DNA of 64,000 nucleotides from Rhodanobacteraceae bacterium (GTDB lineage Bacteria > Pseudomonadota > Gammaproteobacteria > Xanthomonadales > Rhodanobacteraceae): contig CP126120.1 in assembly GCA_030123585.1 (NCBI GenBank), positions 1,240,001 through 1,304,000 of the forward strand, read 5' to 3'. This document shows, piece after piece, positions 24,314 through 34,146 of this stretch (its first letter is position 1; every line of letters starts with the position of its first letter). A program made the translations under genes and the position numbers. The notes under the pieces were generated by a model. It made no database searches, was not told where the DNA came from, and saw only the letters and a list, made by a program, of their open reading frames with translations.

Positions 24314-24898
24314 ATGCTGACCGAACGCTTCACGCAAGCCGTGGATTACGCGCGCGAGGCGCACGCTTCGCAAACCCGCAAGGGCACTGCGATTCCCTAC
24401 CTCGCACATCTGCTGGGCGCGGCCAGTCTGGTGCTGGAATACGGCGGCGACGAGGATCAGGCGATTGCCGCGCTGCTGCACGATGCGATCGAAGATCAGG
24501 GTACGCATCACGAGGCGTTGATTCGCCGTCAGTTCGGCGATCGCGTCGCGGACATCGTGCTGGCCTGCACCGACGGCACGCAGGAAGCCAAGGCGGAGGC
24601 GGCCACGCCGGAAGCGAAACGCACCGACTGGAAACAACGCAAGCAGCGCCATCTCGCGCATCTCGCAAACGTGTCCGAAGATGCGCTGCTGGTCAGCGGC
24701 TGCGACAAGCTGCACAACGCGCGCGCGATCGTCGCGGACTTGCGCGACCGCACGATCGGCACGGCGGTGTTCGAACGCTTCACTGGCCGGCGCGACGGCA
24801 CGCTCTGGTACTACCGCGAAATCGCGCGCATCTTCAGCGCACGCAAGGCGCCGATGTCGGATGCGCTGTCCCGCACGGTCGCCGCGATGGAGGACTGA
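24314..24898 (+). CDS. HD-domain phosphohydrolase (RelA/SpoT-hydrolase-like)
   Basis: 194 residues starting MLTERFTQAVDYAREAHASQTRKGTAIPYLAHLLG, with the metal-binding histidines of the HD fold: H at AREAH, HLLG, the HD pair in LLHDAIEDQG and a later Asp in SGCDKLHNARAI. This is the arrangement of the hydrolase half of RelA/SpoT and of small stand-alone (p)ppGpp hydrolases (Mesh1-like). No synthetase, TGS or ACT domains. The substrate is inferred only. Confidence 0.82.
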   Translation: MLTERFTQAVDYAREAHASQTRKGTAIPYLAHLLGAASLVLEYGGDEDQAIAALLHDAIEDQGTHHEALIRRQFGDRVADIVLACTDGTQEAKAEAATPEAKRTDWKQRKQRHLAHLANVSEDALLVSGCDKLHNARAIVADLRDRTIGTAVFERFTGRRDGTLWYYREIARIFSARKAPMSDALSRTVAAMED

Positions 24899-24922
24899 TG
24901 GGATCGCGCGCGCGCCGCGCAC

Positions 24923-25435
24923 TCAGGCAGCGGCGGGAGATTCCGTCGCCAGCCGTTCCAGCGTCGCCAGCGAATGCCCCTGCTCGCCGAGGTATTCCAG
25001 CCAGCGGTTGAGGAAGCGGTTCATGCGCAGGCGGTGCAGCATCACGTTGCGCGCGGGCGCGAGCGGACCCAGCACCTGCCACAGATCGCGGCCGGGTTCG
25101 CAATGCAACGCCTCGGTCATGCGCGCGTCCAGATAGCTGCGCAACTGCGCGGACGGCGCGGGCTGGCCGGTGGTGGCGTCGAGCACGGCGTAGCTCAAGC
25201 CCAGCTCCAGCGTGTACGGATGCCGCTCCTGCACCGACAGTCGCACGTCGAGGCCGTCATCCACGGACGACACGAACTCGCCGACCGCGAGCCGTTCCGG
25301 CGCGAACAGGCGCGCGAGGCGGCGATGGTTCTCGGCGTACAGGCCCATCAGCCAGTCGAAACGGTCGGGCAGGAACGCGGCCGCGAACGAACGCGCGGGC
25401 GGTGCGAACTCCTTGCGGGTCAATACGGACTGCAT
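24923..25435 (-). CDS. DUF1249 family protein
   Basis: 170 residues matching the proteobacterial DUF1249 (YqiB-like) family: FDWLMGLYAENHRRLARLF, LEVHERHPYTLEL-type VQERHPYTLELGLSY, VRSYLDARM-type LRSYLDARMTEAL and RMNRFLNRWLEYLGEQGHS. Function unknown; in several genomes it is near cAMP phosphodiesterase or nudix genes, not seen here. It converges with the HD gene. Confidence 0.88.
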   Translation of the reverse strand: MQSVLTRKEFAPPARSFAAAFLPDRFDWLMGLYAENHRRLARLFAPERLAVGEFVSSVDDGLDVRLSVQERHPYTLELGLSYAVLDATTGQPAPSAQLRSYLDARMTEALHCEPGRDLWQVLGPLAPARNVMLHRLRMNRFLNRWLEYLGEQGHSLATLERLATESPAAA

Positions 25436-25503
25436 GGGGCGATCTTAGCGCATGCATCGCATTTGACACGTCTTGCATTTTTCGCGCGAAGCGCGCAACG
25501 TAA

Positions 25504-25538
25504 CGGTCTCGGCGCCCGATGGCGCCGAGACCGTTTTT
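25504..25538 (+). terminator. Strong hairpin terminator
   Basis: CGGTCTCGGCGCC-CGAT-GGCGCCGAGACCG followed by TTTTT on the plus strand. It lies between two minus-strand genes, directly after the autotransporter stop, and may act in both directions. Confidence 0.75.
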
Positions 25539-25544
25539 GCGCGA

Positions 25545-28388
25545 TCAGAACGCGAAAATGCCCTGCAGCATCACGCTTCCCGCATGTTGCCGGTCGCCCT
25601 GCTCGCGCGATAGTCCGAGCCGCAATCCGAACGTGCGCGCGGGCCACAACGACAACCCCGCGCGCAACACCGATTCGTTGCGCGACAGGCCGACGCCATC
25701 GACCGGCATCCAGTCGTCGAAGCCGGTGAAGCTGGCATCGAACGCATCGCCGTACTGGCGCGCCGCATGCCGCCACGCCGCGCTGCCGTCGAACTGCATC
25801 AGCATGCCGTTGGCCAGACGCCAGCCGTCCTGCGCGCGCAATCCGACCCCGGTTTGCAGGCGTCCGGTGGTGCGGGCGTTGGCCATCAGGCCGAATCCGT
25901 AACCGCCGTTTTCCGCGAATCCGCCCTGGTCGAGGCGCTGGTAGCGCACGTCCACGAACGGCGTGATGCGCGCCGCGCCGACGTGGAACCGATAGCCGCC
26001 TTCCAGCGAACCCGCGACGTAGTTGCCGGCGAAACCGCTTCCGACGGGCGCCGCGAGGCCGCCCAGGAGCAACAACCGTTGCATGTCTTCGTGGAAGCGG
26101 CCGCCGCCGAACTGCGCCTTCGCATACCACGATCCGTCGAACACGCCGCCGTACAGCATCGCGTGGTCGATCCAGGTCTGGTTGTGGTCCCATGCCATGT
26201 CGAGTTGCCCATGGCCTCGACTCGCGCCCACGGCGTAGCCGAGCAGCGCGTGCGCGCCGACGCGGAAATCGGCGCCGACGAGGCCGCCGTCGCTGCGGAA
26301 GCTCGCGCCCGCGTAACCGGCGCGCTGCAGGTCGCCCTGCCGGCCGAGTCCGGCGTACCACGCGCCGGGCCTGGCGCGCCCGGCCAGCAGGTCGTCGAAA
26401 TGATCGGTCAGCGCATCGTCGCCCGCGTCGATGCCGTCGAACAGCATTGCCGCGCTGGCCGCGTGCAGTTGTCCCGACAGGCTCTGCAGCGTGGCCGACG
26501 CCGCCGCCGGCGTGGCCGTGTGCTGGATCGCGCCGGCGCCCGCGAGTACGCCCGGCGCAACACTCGTGCCCGCCGCAAGCCTTGAATTCAAGGTGTCGAA
26601 ACCGTTCTGCACGCGCGCAGCCGCCGACAGCGAAGCGGGATCGGTGATCGCCATTGCCTGCGCGGCCTGCGTGATCTTGAGGCTGGTGGTGTCCAGCCAG
26701 ACGGTATTGGGCGTGTACTGGATCGTCGTATTCAGAAATACGCCCGGCGAGGTCGTGAGCTGCGCGAAAGTACCGTTCACGATTCCGGTCGCTTCCAGCA
26801 CATCCTGGTGATTGTTGCTGACGTAACCCGTGTCCGCACCGAGCACGTTCAACGTGCCCGCGAGATTCGCCTGCCCGGTCTTGAGGATCGAACCGAGGCT
26901 GACGGCCAGCGTGCCGGTGCTGGTTTGCGTGTAGTAGCCGATGTTGGTATCGCCACCCTGCACGATGACGGTGCCGGCATTCTGGACCCCGCCGGTGGTG
27001 CCTGTGCGCGGACCGAGCGTGCCACCGTTTTGCACGATGACATCGTTGATTCCGGTCTGTCCCTGTTGCGCCCTGACCAATGGCAACGGCTGTGTGGACT
27101 GCAACGTGCCGCCACTCACCACCGTTCCGCCCGAATAACCGAGATTGCCGGTCAGGATCAGCGTGCCCGTGCCGGACTTGATGAGCGTCTGGCCCACGCC
27201 GGCGATGCCGTTGCTCCATGTGGACGTGATGCCGTTGAACGACACACCGCCCTGGAAGGCATCCAGCGACACCGGGCCTTGTACCGCCTTGCCGACGTTC
27301 AACTCACCCCAACCGAAAGTTGGATTCGGCTGCGAACCGCCCAATGGAGTGGCGGTTTCGAGAATGGTGTTTGCGACCTGTGCATTGGTGAAATACGGAA
27401 ACGCCTGCCACACCAGCGCCGCCGCGCCCGTGACCTGCGGCGCCGCGAGCGAGGTGCCTTGCACGATGTAATAGGTCGGATTGGTCGTGCTGGCGGTGGT
27501 GTCCTTGTCCAGCACGATCACGTCGCCCGGCGCCGCGAGGCAGAAGTTCATGGCGTTGCCGCAGATGTCGGAATAACTCGCGAGCTGGGTTGGGTTGTTG
27601 CTGTCGACGGCGACCACCGTCAGCCAACCCTTGGCAAGATCGGGCGCGTAGTTCGGGAGCTGCGCGAAGGTGCTGGGCTGCGCGCCCGAACCGTTGCCGG
27701 CCGCGAACACCACGAGGCCGCCGTGCTGGTTGACGAAGGCGCTGTAGGCGGCATCGAACGCCTGGTTCACGCTCGGGTTGGTGGTGTCCCAGGTGAGACC
27801 GCCCCACGAGTTGTTCTGGACCATCACGCCGGCATTGATCAACTGCTGGTTTACCTGCTGGAAGAACGTCGCGTCGGACGCGGAGATCGGCGTCGGCGGC
27901 TGGCCGCTGTCGGAGGGCGCGCTGTCGGAAATGATCCGCGCCGATACCAGGCTCGCGCCCGGCGCGATGCCGCCGGGGAACTTGGCGAACGGCGTGCCCG
28001 CGGCGATCTCGGACACCCAGGTGCCGTGACCAACCACGTCGTCGATGTTGGTGTTGTTCTGGGCCGGATCGACGTCGATGAATTCGTCCAGGACGCGCCC
28101 CGCGACGGTGGGATTGCTGCGCATGATGCCGCTGTCGACCACGCCGATGGTCACGCCCTGCCCGGTGTAGCCGGCCGCGTGCGCGGCGTAGGTGTTGGTG
28201 ATCGACAACTGCGCATCGATCGGCGGCTGCGGCGTGGTGGGCGTGGTCGGCGGCGGACTCGCCGGCGTGGGGCGCACCGCACCGTTGCTGCCACCGCCGC
28301 CGCACGCCGTCAGCGCGCACGCCAGCACGCCAAGCGCCAGCCCGCCAACCCAGATCCGAACGCTCCGCCACGACCATTCCTTGCCCAT
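25545..28388 (-). CDS. Lipoprotein subtilase autotransporter
   Basis: 947 residues. A signal peptide ends in the lipobox LTAC (Cys about 29), followed by a Pro/Thr-rich linker and an S8 subtilisin domain with Asp 85 (GVVDSG), His 121 (VGHGTWVS) and Ser 313 (QGTSLAAP), all present. A beta-helix-like region with the autotransporter repeat TLILTGNLGYSGGTVVSGG comes next. The C-terminal roughly 280 residues form an autotransporter beta-barrel ending in the terminal Phe (GIFAF). The plan matches NalP/SphB1-type surface proteases that process other secreted proteins. The start was chosen because it alone gives the lipoprotein signal. Divergent from the thiolase gene across 184 bases. Confidence 0.92.
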   Translation of the reverse strand: MGKEWSWRSVRIWVGGLALGVLACALTACGGGGSNGAVRPTPASPPPTTPTTPQPPIDAQLSITNTYAAHAAGYTGQGVTIGVVDSGIMRSNPTVAGRVLDEFIDVDPAQNNTNIDDVVGHGTWVSEIAAGTPFAKFPGGIAPGASLVSARIISDSAPSDSGQPPTPISASDATFFQQVNQQLINAGVMVQNNSWGGLTWDTTNPSVNQAFDAAYSAFVNQHGGLVVFAAGNGSGAQPSTFAQLPNYAPDLAKGWLTVVAVDSNNPTQLASYSDICGNAMNFCLAAPGDVIVLDKDTTASTTNPTYYIVQGTSLAAPQVTGAAALVWQAFPYFTNAQVANTILETATPLGGSQPNPTFGWGELNVGKAVQGPVSLDAFQGGVSFNGITSTWSNGIAGVGQTLIKSGTGTLILTGNLGYSGGTVVSGGTLQSTQPLPLVRAQQGQTGINDVIVQNGGTLGPRTGTTGGVQNAGTVIVQGGDTNIGYYTQTSTGTLAVSLGSILKTGQANLAGTLNVLGADTGYVSNNHQDVLEATGIVNGTFAQLTTSPGVFLNTTIQYTPNTVWLDTTSLKITQAAQAMAITDPASLSAAARVQNGFDTLNSRLAAGTSVAPGVLAGAGAIQHTATPAAASATLQSLSGQLHAASAAMLFDGIDAGDDALTDHFDDLLAGRARPGAWYAGLGRQGDLQRAGYAGASFRSDGGLVGADFRVGAHALLGYAVGASRGHGQLDMAWDHNQTWIDHAMLYGGVFDGSWYAKAQFGGGRFHEDMQRLLLLGGLAAPVGSGFAGNYVAGSLEGGYRFHVGAARITPFVDVRYQRLDQGGFAENGGYGFGLMANARTTGRLQTGVGLRAQDGWRLANGMLMQFDGSAAWRHAARQYGDAFDASFTGFDDWMPVDGVGLSRNESVLRAGLSLWPARTFGLRLGLSREQGDRQHAGSVMLQGIFAF

Positions 28389-28572
28389 GACCCGCCCCCG
28401 CCGACTCCGAATGAGATGCATCATTCTGCACCGGGCGGCGCCCCCTGTGCGGCCGCATTTGCGGCAGCGCAACATTCGCCGCATAATTCGTCGCAGATCG
28501 TTTTCGTTCAAGCCGACGCCGCGCCGCGGCGTGGCCCCATTCAAACGATATACCTCCACCGGAGTTCACCTC

Positions 28573-29748
28573 ATGTCCGACATCGTCATCGCTGGCGCCA
28601 AGCGCACGCCCATCGGCGCGTTCCTCGGCCAGTTCACGGGTTTCCCGACGCCCCAGCTGGGCGCAGCCGCGATCAGCGCGGCGTTGCAGCAATCGGGCAT
28701 CGCGCCAGGCGACGTCAGCGAGGTGCTGATGGGCTGCGTGCTGCCGGCCAACCTGGGCCAGGCACCCGCGCGCCAGGCCTCGCTGGCCGCCGGGCTGCCG
28801 CCTTCGGCTGGATGCACCACCCTCAACAAGGTCTGCGGCTCGGGCATGAAAGCCATCATGCTGGGCCACGACCTGATCAAGGCCGGCTCTGCCGCTGTGG
28901 TCGTGGCCGGCGGCATGGAATCGATGACCAACGCGCCGCACATGGCGGCCGTGCGCACCGGTCTGCGGCTGGGCGACGGCAAGCTCATCGACCACATGAT
29001 GTGGGACGGCTTGACCAATCCCTACGATGCCAAGTCGATGGGCGTGTTCGCGGAGTCGTGCGCGGACAAGTACCGCTTCACGCGCGAACAGCAGGACGCC
29101 TTCGCGACCGAATCGGTGCGGCGCGCGCAGCAAGCCGTGAAGGATGGCTCGTTCAAGGACGAGATCACCGCGGTCACGGTGCCGGGCCGCAAGGGCGACG
29201 TCGAAATCTCGGTCGATGAAACGCCCGGCAAGGTCGATCCGGCGAAGATCCCGGCGCTGAAACCTGCGTTCCGCAAGGAAAACGGCACCGTCACCGCGGC
29301 AAGCTCGTCCAGCATTTCCGACGGCGCCGCCGCGGTCGTGCTGTTGTCGGCCGACGACGCGAAGGCACGCGGCGTGAAGCCGCTCGCGCGCATCGTCGCG
29401 CACGCCACCCATTCGCAGGAACCGCAGTGGTTCACCACCGCGCCGGTCGGCGCGATCGAGAAGGTGCTCAAGAAGGCCGGCTGGAAAGTCGGTGACGTGG
29501 ATCTGTTCGAGGTCAACGAAGCCTTCGCGGTGGTCGCGATGGCGGCGATGCACGACCTCGCGATCCCGCACGAGAAACTCAATGCGCACGGCGGCGCCTG
29601 CGCGCTCGGGCATCCGATCGGCTGCACCGGCGCGCGCATCGTGGTGACGCTGCTGCATGCCCTGATCCACGCCGGCAAGAAACGCGGCGTCGCATCGCTG
29701 TGCATCGGCGGCGGCGAGGCCACCGCGATCGCGATCGAATTGACGTGA
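28573..29748 (+). CDS. atoB: Acetyl-CoA C-acetyltransferase (thiolase)
   Basis: 391 residues, cytosolic. The active-site Cys lies in NKVCGSGMKA, with NEAFAVV, GGACALGHPIGCTGARI (His and second Cys) completing the catalytic set; KRTPIGAFLG at the N-terminus. It makes or splits acetoacetyl-CoA, the last step of leucine and ketone-body catabolism, which fits the mcc/liu genes downstream. Start MSDIVIAGAKRTP after GGAG. Confidence 0.94.
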   Translation: MSDIVIAGAKRTPIGAFLGQFTGFPTPQLGAAAISAALQQSGIAPGDVSEVLMGCVLPANLGQAPARQASLAAGLPPSAGCTTLNKVCGSGMKAIMLGHDLIKAGSAAVVVAGGMESMTNAPHMAAVRTGLRLGDGKLIDHMMWDGLTNPYDAKSMGVFAESCADKYRFTREQQDAFATESVRRAQQAVKDGSFKDEITAVTVPGRKGDVEISVDETPGKVDPAKIPALKPAFRKENGTVTAASSSSISDGAAAVVLLSADDAKARGVKPLARIVAHATHSQEPQWFTTAPVGAIEKVLKKAGWKVGDVDLFEVNEAFAVVAMAAMHDLAIPHEKLNAHGGACALGHPIGCTGARIVVTLLHALIHAGKKRGVASLCIGGGEATAIAIELT

Positions 29749-29902
29749 CGCGGTTTTGAGGGTTTGTACTGCTGGTGCAGTAAGCGGCGACTGAACGTTA
29801 TGTGTTCGTAAAAAGGCCGAACGCTGGCGTTATTCAGTCGGACGCGGTTTAATAGAGCGGCCACTTCCGTGGCTTTCCACGGCCCAATCCAGGAGATCTC
29901 CA

Positions 29903-30307
29903 ATGAAGTTCACCCGTACCGTACTCGTGGCTGCACTCGCTTCCGCGATGGCTCTGTCGTTGTCGGCCTGCGGCAATTCCGGCAACGAAGGTTCGTCGTC
30001 GGCTGCCACCGAGGCACAAAGCGCCGCCGAAGCCGTCTCGTCGGCCGCCAGCAGCGCCGCGCAGGCTGCCAGCTCGGCTGGCCAGGCTGCTGCTTCCGAA
30101 GCTTCCAGCGCCGCTGCCCCGGCTTCGGCTTCGACCGCCGCGCCGGCTTCGACCTCTGCTCCGGCTTCGGCCAGCACCGCCGCTCCGGCTTCCAGCGGCG
30201 CTTCCGCGATGGACGCCATGAAGGATGCCGCCAGCAAGGCCAAGGACGCCGCCGGCGCCGTGAAGGACGCGGCCGACAAGGCCAAAGACGCGATGAAGGG
30301 CCACTGA
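29903..30307 (+). CDS. Alanine/serine-rich small lipoprotein
   Basis: 134 residues: signal peptide with lipobox LSAC, then a low-complexity Ala/Ser region with [17 protein letters not shown] repeats and a C-terminal heptad-like part [29 protein letters not shown] that should form an amphipathic helix. Probably a cell-envelope lipoprotein, function unknown. GGAG lies just before the ATG. Followed by a strong terminator, so it is a single-gene unit between atoB and mccB. Confidence 0.8.
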   Translation: MKFTRTVLVAALASAMALSLSACGNSGNEGSSSAATEAQSAAEAVSSAASSAAQAASSAGQAAASEASSAAAPASASTAAPASTSAPASASTAAPASSGASAMDAMKDAASKAKDAAGAVKDAADKAKDAMKGH

Positions 30308-30333
30308 TCCCTTCCGCGTTCTGCAACACCCGA

Positions 30334-30365
30334 AACCGGCCGCCTCGCGCGGCCGGTTTTTTTTT
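30334..30365 (+). terminator. Rho-independent terminator
   Basis: AACCGGCCG-CCTCGCG-CGGCCGGTT followed by a run of nine T's, 27 bases after the lipoprotein gene. Confidence 0.92.
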
Positions 30366-30420
30366 CGACTGCCGCGCCGATTTGTGCTTTCATGCAGGTT
30401 TGCACGCCCTGGACCAGACC

Positions 30421-32028
30421 ATGCCCGTCATTCCTTCGCGCCTCGATACCCGCAGCGACGAATTCCGCGGCAACGCCGCGCGCCTGCGGCAACTCACGGA
30501 TGAGCTGAAGGCCGAACTCGCGCGCACCGCGGAAGGCGGCGGCGCGAAAGCGCGCGAGAAGCACGTCGCGCGCGGTAAACTGCTGCCGCGCGAACGCGTG
30601 CGCGCGCTGCTCGATCCGGGTTCGCCGTTCCTGGAACTCTCGCCGCTGGCCGCGCACGACATGTACGACGGCGCCGCGCCCGGCGCCGGCCTCATCACCG
30701 GCATCGGCCGCGTCCACGGCGCGGAAGTCGTGGTCGTCGCCAACGATGCCACGGTGAAGGGCGGCACGTATTTCCCGATCACGGTGAAAAAACACCTGCG
30801 CGCACAGGAAGTGGCGCTGGAAAACCGCCTGCCCTGCATCTACCTCGTCGATTCGGGCGGCGCGTTCCTGCCGCTGCAGGACGAGGTGTTTCCGGACAAG
30901 GAACATTTCGGCCGCATCTTCTACAACCAGGCGCGGATGTCCGCGCTGAACATCCCGCAGATCGCGGTGGTGATGGGTTCATGCACCGCGGGCGGCGCCT
31001 ACGTGCCGGCGATGAGCGACGAAACCATCATCGTCAAGGAACAGGGCACGATCTTCCTCGGCGGTCCACCGCTGGTGAAGGCCGCGACCGGCGAAGTCGT
31101 CGATGCCGAAACGCTGGGCGGCGCCGACGTGCATACGTCGATCTCCGGCGTGGCCGATCATTTCGCCGAGAACGATGCGCACGCGCTGTCGATCGCGCGC
31201 GACATCGTCGCGGCATTGAACCGGAAGAAGTCGATGCCGTTGGAACTGGCCGAACCGCGCGAACCGAAATACGCCGCGGAAGAACTCTACGGCGTGATCC
31301 CCACGGACACCCGCCGGCCGTTCGACATCCGCGAGGTGATCGCGCGCATCGTCGACGGCTCGGAATTCCACGAGTTCAAGGCGCGCTACGGCAAGACTCT
31401 CGTCACCGGCTTCGCGCATATCCACGGCTATCCGGTCGGCATCGTCGCCAACAACGGCATCCTGTTTTCGGAAAGCGCGCTCAAGGGCACGCACTTCATC
31501 GAGTTGTGCAACCAGCGCAACGTGCCGCTGGTGTTCCTGCAGAACATCACCGGCTTCATGGTCGGCAAGAAGTACGAACAGGCCGGCATCGCCAAGGACG
31601 GCGCCAAGATGGTGACCGCCGTCGCGTGCTCGCACGTCCCGAAGTTCACCGTGGTGATCGGCGGCAGCTTTGGCGCCGGCAACTACGCGATGTGCGGCAG
31701 GGCTTATGGGGCAAGGTTCCTGTGGATGTGGCCCAACGCACGCATCAGCGTGATGGGCGGCGAGCAGGCCGCGTCGGTGCTGGCCACGGTCAAGCGCGAC
31801 GGCATCGAGGCGCGTGGCGGCGAGTGGTCGAAGGAAGAAGAAGAAACCTTCAAGGCGCCGATCCGCGAACAATACGAACGCCAGGGCCACCCGTATTACG
31901 CCAGCGCGCGGCTGTGGGACGACGGCATCATCGACCCGGTGGATACGCGCCGCGTGTTGGGACTCGCGATCTCGGCGTCTTTGAACGCGCCGATCGCGCC
32001 CGAACGCTACGGCGTGTTCCGCATGTAA
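30421..32028 (+). CDS. mccB: Methylcrotonyl-CoA carboxylase beta subunit (carboxyltransferase)
   Basis: 535 residues, biotin-dependent carboxyltransferase of leucine catabolism. Family blocks: [21 protein letters not shown], the oxyanion-hole regions [19 protein letters not shown] and [30 protein letters not shown], and [15 protein letters not shown]. These are the MCC-beta rather than propionyl-CoA carboxylase variants. The biotin-carrying alpha subunit is about 4 kb downstream (36043-38034), separated by an inserted iron-uptake module. Confidence 0.94.
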   Translation: MPVIPSRLDTRSDEFRGNAARLRQLTDELKAELARTAEGGGAKAREKHVARGKLLPRERVRALLDPGSPFLELSPLAAHDMYDGAAPGAGLITGIGRVHGAEVVVVANDATVKGGTYFPITVKKHLRAQEVALENRLPCIYLVDSGGAFLPLQDEVFPDKEHFGRIFYNQARMSALNIPQIAVVMGSCTAGGAYVPAMSDETIIVKEQGTIFLGGPPLVKAATGEVVDAETLGGADVHTSISGVADHFAENDAHALSIARDIVAALNRKKSMPLELAEPREPKYAAEELYGVIPTDTRRPFDIREVIARIVDGSEFHEFKARYGKTLVTGFAHIHGYPVGIVANNGILFSESALKGTHFIELCNQRNVPLVFLQNITGFMVGKKYEQAGIAKDGAKMVTAVACSHVPKFTVVIGGSFGAGNYAMCGRAYGARFLWMWPNARISVMGGEQAASVLATVKRDGIEARGGEWSKEEEETFKAPIREQYERQGHPYYASARLWDDGIIDPVDTRRVLGLAISASLNAPIAPERYGVFRM

Positions 32029-32029
32029 T

Positions 32030-32812
32030 TCAAAAGAACTCGTACTCGAGCTGGAACCGCACCGTGGTATCCGGCGTGCCTCGTGTCAGGCCGCCCATGA
32101 GCGCCGCGTTGTAGCGGATCTTCTTCGCGTTGCCCAGACTCAACGTGCCGAACAGCGCCGGCCCGACCTTCAGCTCGTCCGAATGCAGATGCGCCGGATC
32201 GCCCAGCGTGCCGAAGGCCTGCACGCCGGGCTGGAAACGCGGGCTCAGGTTGTATTTCCACTGCGCCTGGTACTGGACTTCATTGCGCGAGCCCGCCTCG
32301 TCTTCCTCGCCAGTCTGTGGAAGCGCGCTCAGCCGGCGCGTGAGATACACGTTGAGGTTGGTCTGCGTGTGCTCGCTTTCATGCTGCAGCATCGGCCCGA
32401 CGGTCAGCTCGTTCGAATGTTCGAGCCGGTTGTGCGAAAGCTCGGCGAAGATGCCGGCGTCCAGCCAATGCTCGCCGTGCTCGGTCAACTGGAAAATGTT
32501 CTCGAATTCGTATTCCTCCACGTGCGCGACTCCGCCCGGCACCTGGGAATACTCGGCCTCGACCTCGACGCCCCAGCGCGGCGCCACGCCGTACCCGACC
32601 GCCAGCTTGGCCGCACGCTCGCCGTTGTCGCCCCGCCCCCAATCGAACATGCCGCCCTTCAGTTCCAGTTCCCATTCGCGGTATTCCACGATCGGCGAGT
32701 AGATCGCGGACGCGGGCCCGGCCTGCGCGGCCAGCGGCAGGAGCGAGGCGGATCCCAGCGCGCAGAGTGCGGCGCAGCGGATGCGTCGTGACGAAAACGG
32801 TCTTGCCGGCAT
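32030..32812 (-). CDS. Outer-membrane-type protein linked to iron uptake module
   Basis: 260 residues: Sec signal peptide (SASLLPLAAQA-G) and a mature part with alternating aromatic/polar strands (YREWELELKGGMFDWG, WGVEVEAEYS, NEVQYQAQWKYN) that ends in FQLEYEFF, a C-terminal aromatic as in outer-membrane barrels. Rich in Glu and His (EHSNELTVGPMLQHESEHTQ). It is 82 bases after FTR1 on the same strand. I infer an outer-membrane partner of the iron uptake module; no precise family recognised. Confidence 0.7.
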   Translation of the reverse strand: MPARPFSSRRIRCAALCALGSASLLPLAAQAGPASAIYSPIVEYREWELELKGGMFDWGRGDNGERAAKLAVGYGVAPRWGVEVEAEYSQVPGGVAHVEEYEFENIFQLTEHGEHWLDAGIFAELSHNRLEHSNELTVGPMLQHESEHTQTNLNVYLTRRLSALPQTGEEDEAGSRNEVQYQAQWKYNLSPRFQPGVQAFGTLGDPAHLHSDELKVGPALFGTLSLGNAKKIRYNAALMGGLTRGTPDTTVRFQLEYEFF

Positions 32813-32894
32813 GGAACTCTCCTCAGGTTCACGAATTTCGCGCGCAGTTTCCCCGCCGGCGCGGTGCGGCTGGATCGAAAACATTGCTGGATCG

Positions 32895-33740
32895 TCAGGT
32901 TGCCGCGTGCGGCGTGGCCACGGAAGCGCGCGCCGGCGTGCGGCTGCGCGAGATCCATGCCATGCCTGCGACGAGGATCGCGCACGTCGCGATCCAGAAC
33001 ACCAGTTGCATGCCGGCAGGGCGCGCCTCGTAGCCCGTGAGCGCGTGCATCGCCTGGCCGACAAGCGACTGGTTGGTGAGCAGCCACGAGGTGTCCCACA
33101 ACTGGTTGCCCCACGCCGGCAGCAGATTGGCCTGGATCAGGAAACCGGCGGCGCTGGAAGCCAGACCTGCCGCCAGCACCACCAGCATCCAGTTGGTGGC
33201 GCTGAAGAAGTAACGGAGCGGAATGCGCAGCAGGCCGAAATACAGCGCGAAGCCCACCGCGACGCCGCCCGCCAGGCCCAGCGGCACACCCGCGAGAAAC
33301 CCGAGCTTGCCCGCGCCGCCCGCGGCCATGCCGAACAGGAACAGCACGATCTCGGAACCCTCGCGCAGCACCGCCAGCGCCACCACCGCCAGCAGGATCG
33401 CGATCGAACTCGAGCCGGCCTTCACCGAATCGGTGACCTGCCGCATGTGCTGCACCATTTCCTTGCCGTGGCTGGACATCCAGGTGACGTGCCAGCCGAT
33501 CATCACCACCGCGGTCAGCAGCACGGCGGCCTCGAACACTTCCTGTCCGATGCCGCCCAGCGAACCTTCGATGAAACCCATGCACAGCGCGACGATGACA
33601 GCGCCCAGCGCGCCCAGCGCGATGCCGCCGCCCACGAACGCGGCGCGGCGCGGCACGCCGCGCGTCGCGGCCGCGACCACGGTCACGATCAACGCCGCTT
33701 CCAGGACCTCACGAAAAACCAGCAGCGCAATGCCCAGCAT
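32895..33740 (-). CDS. FTR1 family high-affinity iron permease
   Basis: 281 residues, seven predicted helices, with the two iron-binding motifs REVLE (residues 10-14) and REGSE in VLREGSEIVLFLFG. FTR1/EfeU proteins move ferric iron across the inner membrane after oxidation. Six bases downstream of the cupredoxin gene, with which it forms an efeUO-like pair; no EfeB peroxidase is seen. Probably controlled by the Fur box upstream of the cupredoxin gene. Confidence 0.92.
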   Translation of the reverse strand: MLGIALLVFREVLEAALIVTVVAAATRGVPRRAAFVGGGIALGALGAVIVALCMGFIEGSLGGIGQEVFEAAVLLTAVVMIGWHVTWMSSHGKEMVQHMRQVTDSVKAGSSSIAILLAVVALAVLREGSEIVLFLFGMAAGGAGKLGFLAGVPLGLAGGVAVGFALYFGLLRIPLRYFFSATNWMLVVLAAGLASSAAGFLIQANLLPAWGNQLWDTSWLLTNQSLVGQAMHALTGYEARPAGMQLVFWIATCAILVAGMAWISRSRTPARASVATPHAAT

Positions 33741-33746
33741 CGGGAT

Positions 33747-34085
33747 TCACTCCACGATCAACACGCCGGTGGTGGCGTGGTCGAAATCGTCGTAGAACTT
33801 GTAGGTGCCCTTGTCGAGCGGCCCGATGAACACGGTGATCGTCGAGTTCGGCAGGACGATCTTCTCGCGGTTGAAATCGGTGCTCTCGAATTCGGACGGC
33901 GTGGCGTTGCGGTTGGTGACCAATACCTTGAACTTGGCGTTGGCCGGCACCTTCAGCGTCGCCGGCTGGAACTGGTGGTTCTGCATGACCAGGTGGAACT
34001 CCGGGATCGGCTCGGCGCGCGCGGGCGCGGCCAGCGCGGCGGCGCCCGCGAAAAGCAGAACCGTGAATATCGACGGCCAACGCAT
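33747..34085 (-). CDS. Periplasmic cupredoxin-like (EfeO-type) protein
   Basis: 112 residues: signal peptide (LLFAGAAALAAPARA-E), then a single cupredoxin-fold domain EFHLVMQNHQFQPATLKVPANAKFKVLV, TPSEFESTDFNREKIV and DKGTYKFYDDFDHATTGVLIV. There is no Cys, so no type-1 copper centre. This is the short cupredoxin domain found with FTR1 permeases, likely binding iron or copper in the periplasm. First gene of the three-gene iron operon. Confidence 0.88.
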   Translation of the reverse strand: MRWPSIFTVLLFAGAAALAAPARAEPIPEFHLVMQNHQFQPATLKVPANAKFKVLVTNRNATPSEFESTDFNREKIVLPNSTITVFIGPLDKGTYKFYDDFDHATTGVLIVE

Positions 34086-34127
34086 TGCTCGACTCCAATC
34101 AGGGCTCGTGCCCGACCCACCATGATG

Positions 34128-34146
34128 GCAAATGCTAATCGTTCTC
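34128..34146. promoter_or_regulatory. Fur box
   Basis: GCAAATGCTAATCGTTCTC matches the 19-base Fur consensus GATAATGATAATCATTATC at 14 positions. It lies 43 bases upstream of the cupredoxin start and also 116 bases before liuC, so it could influence both directions, though the iron operon is the natural target. fur is at 3659-4063. Confidence 0.8.
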
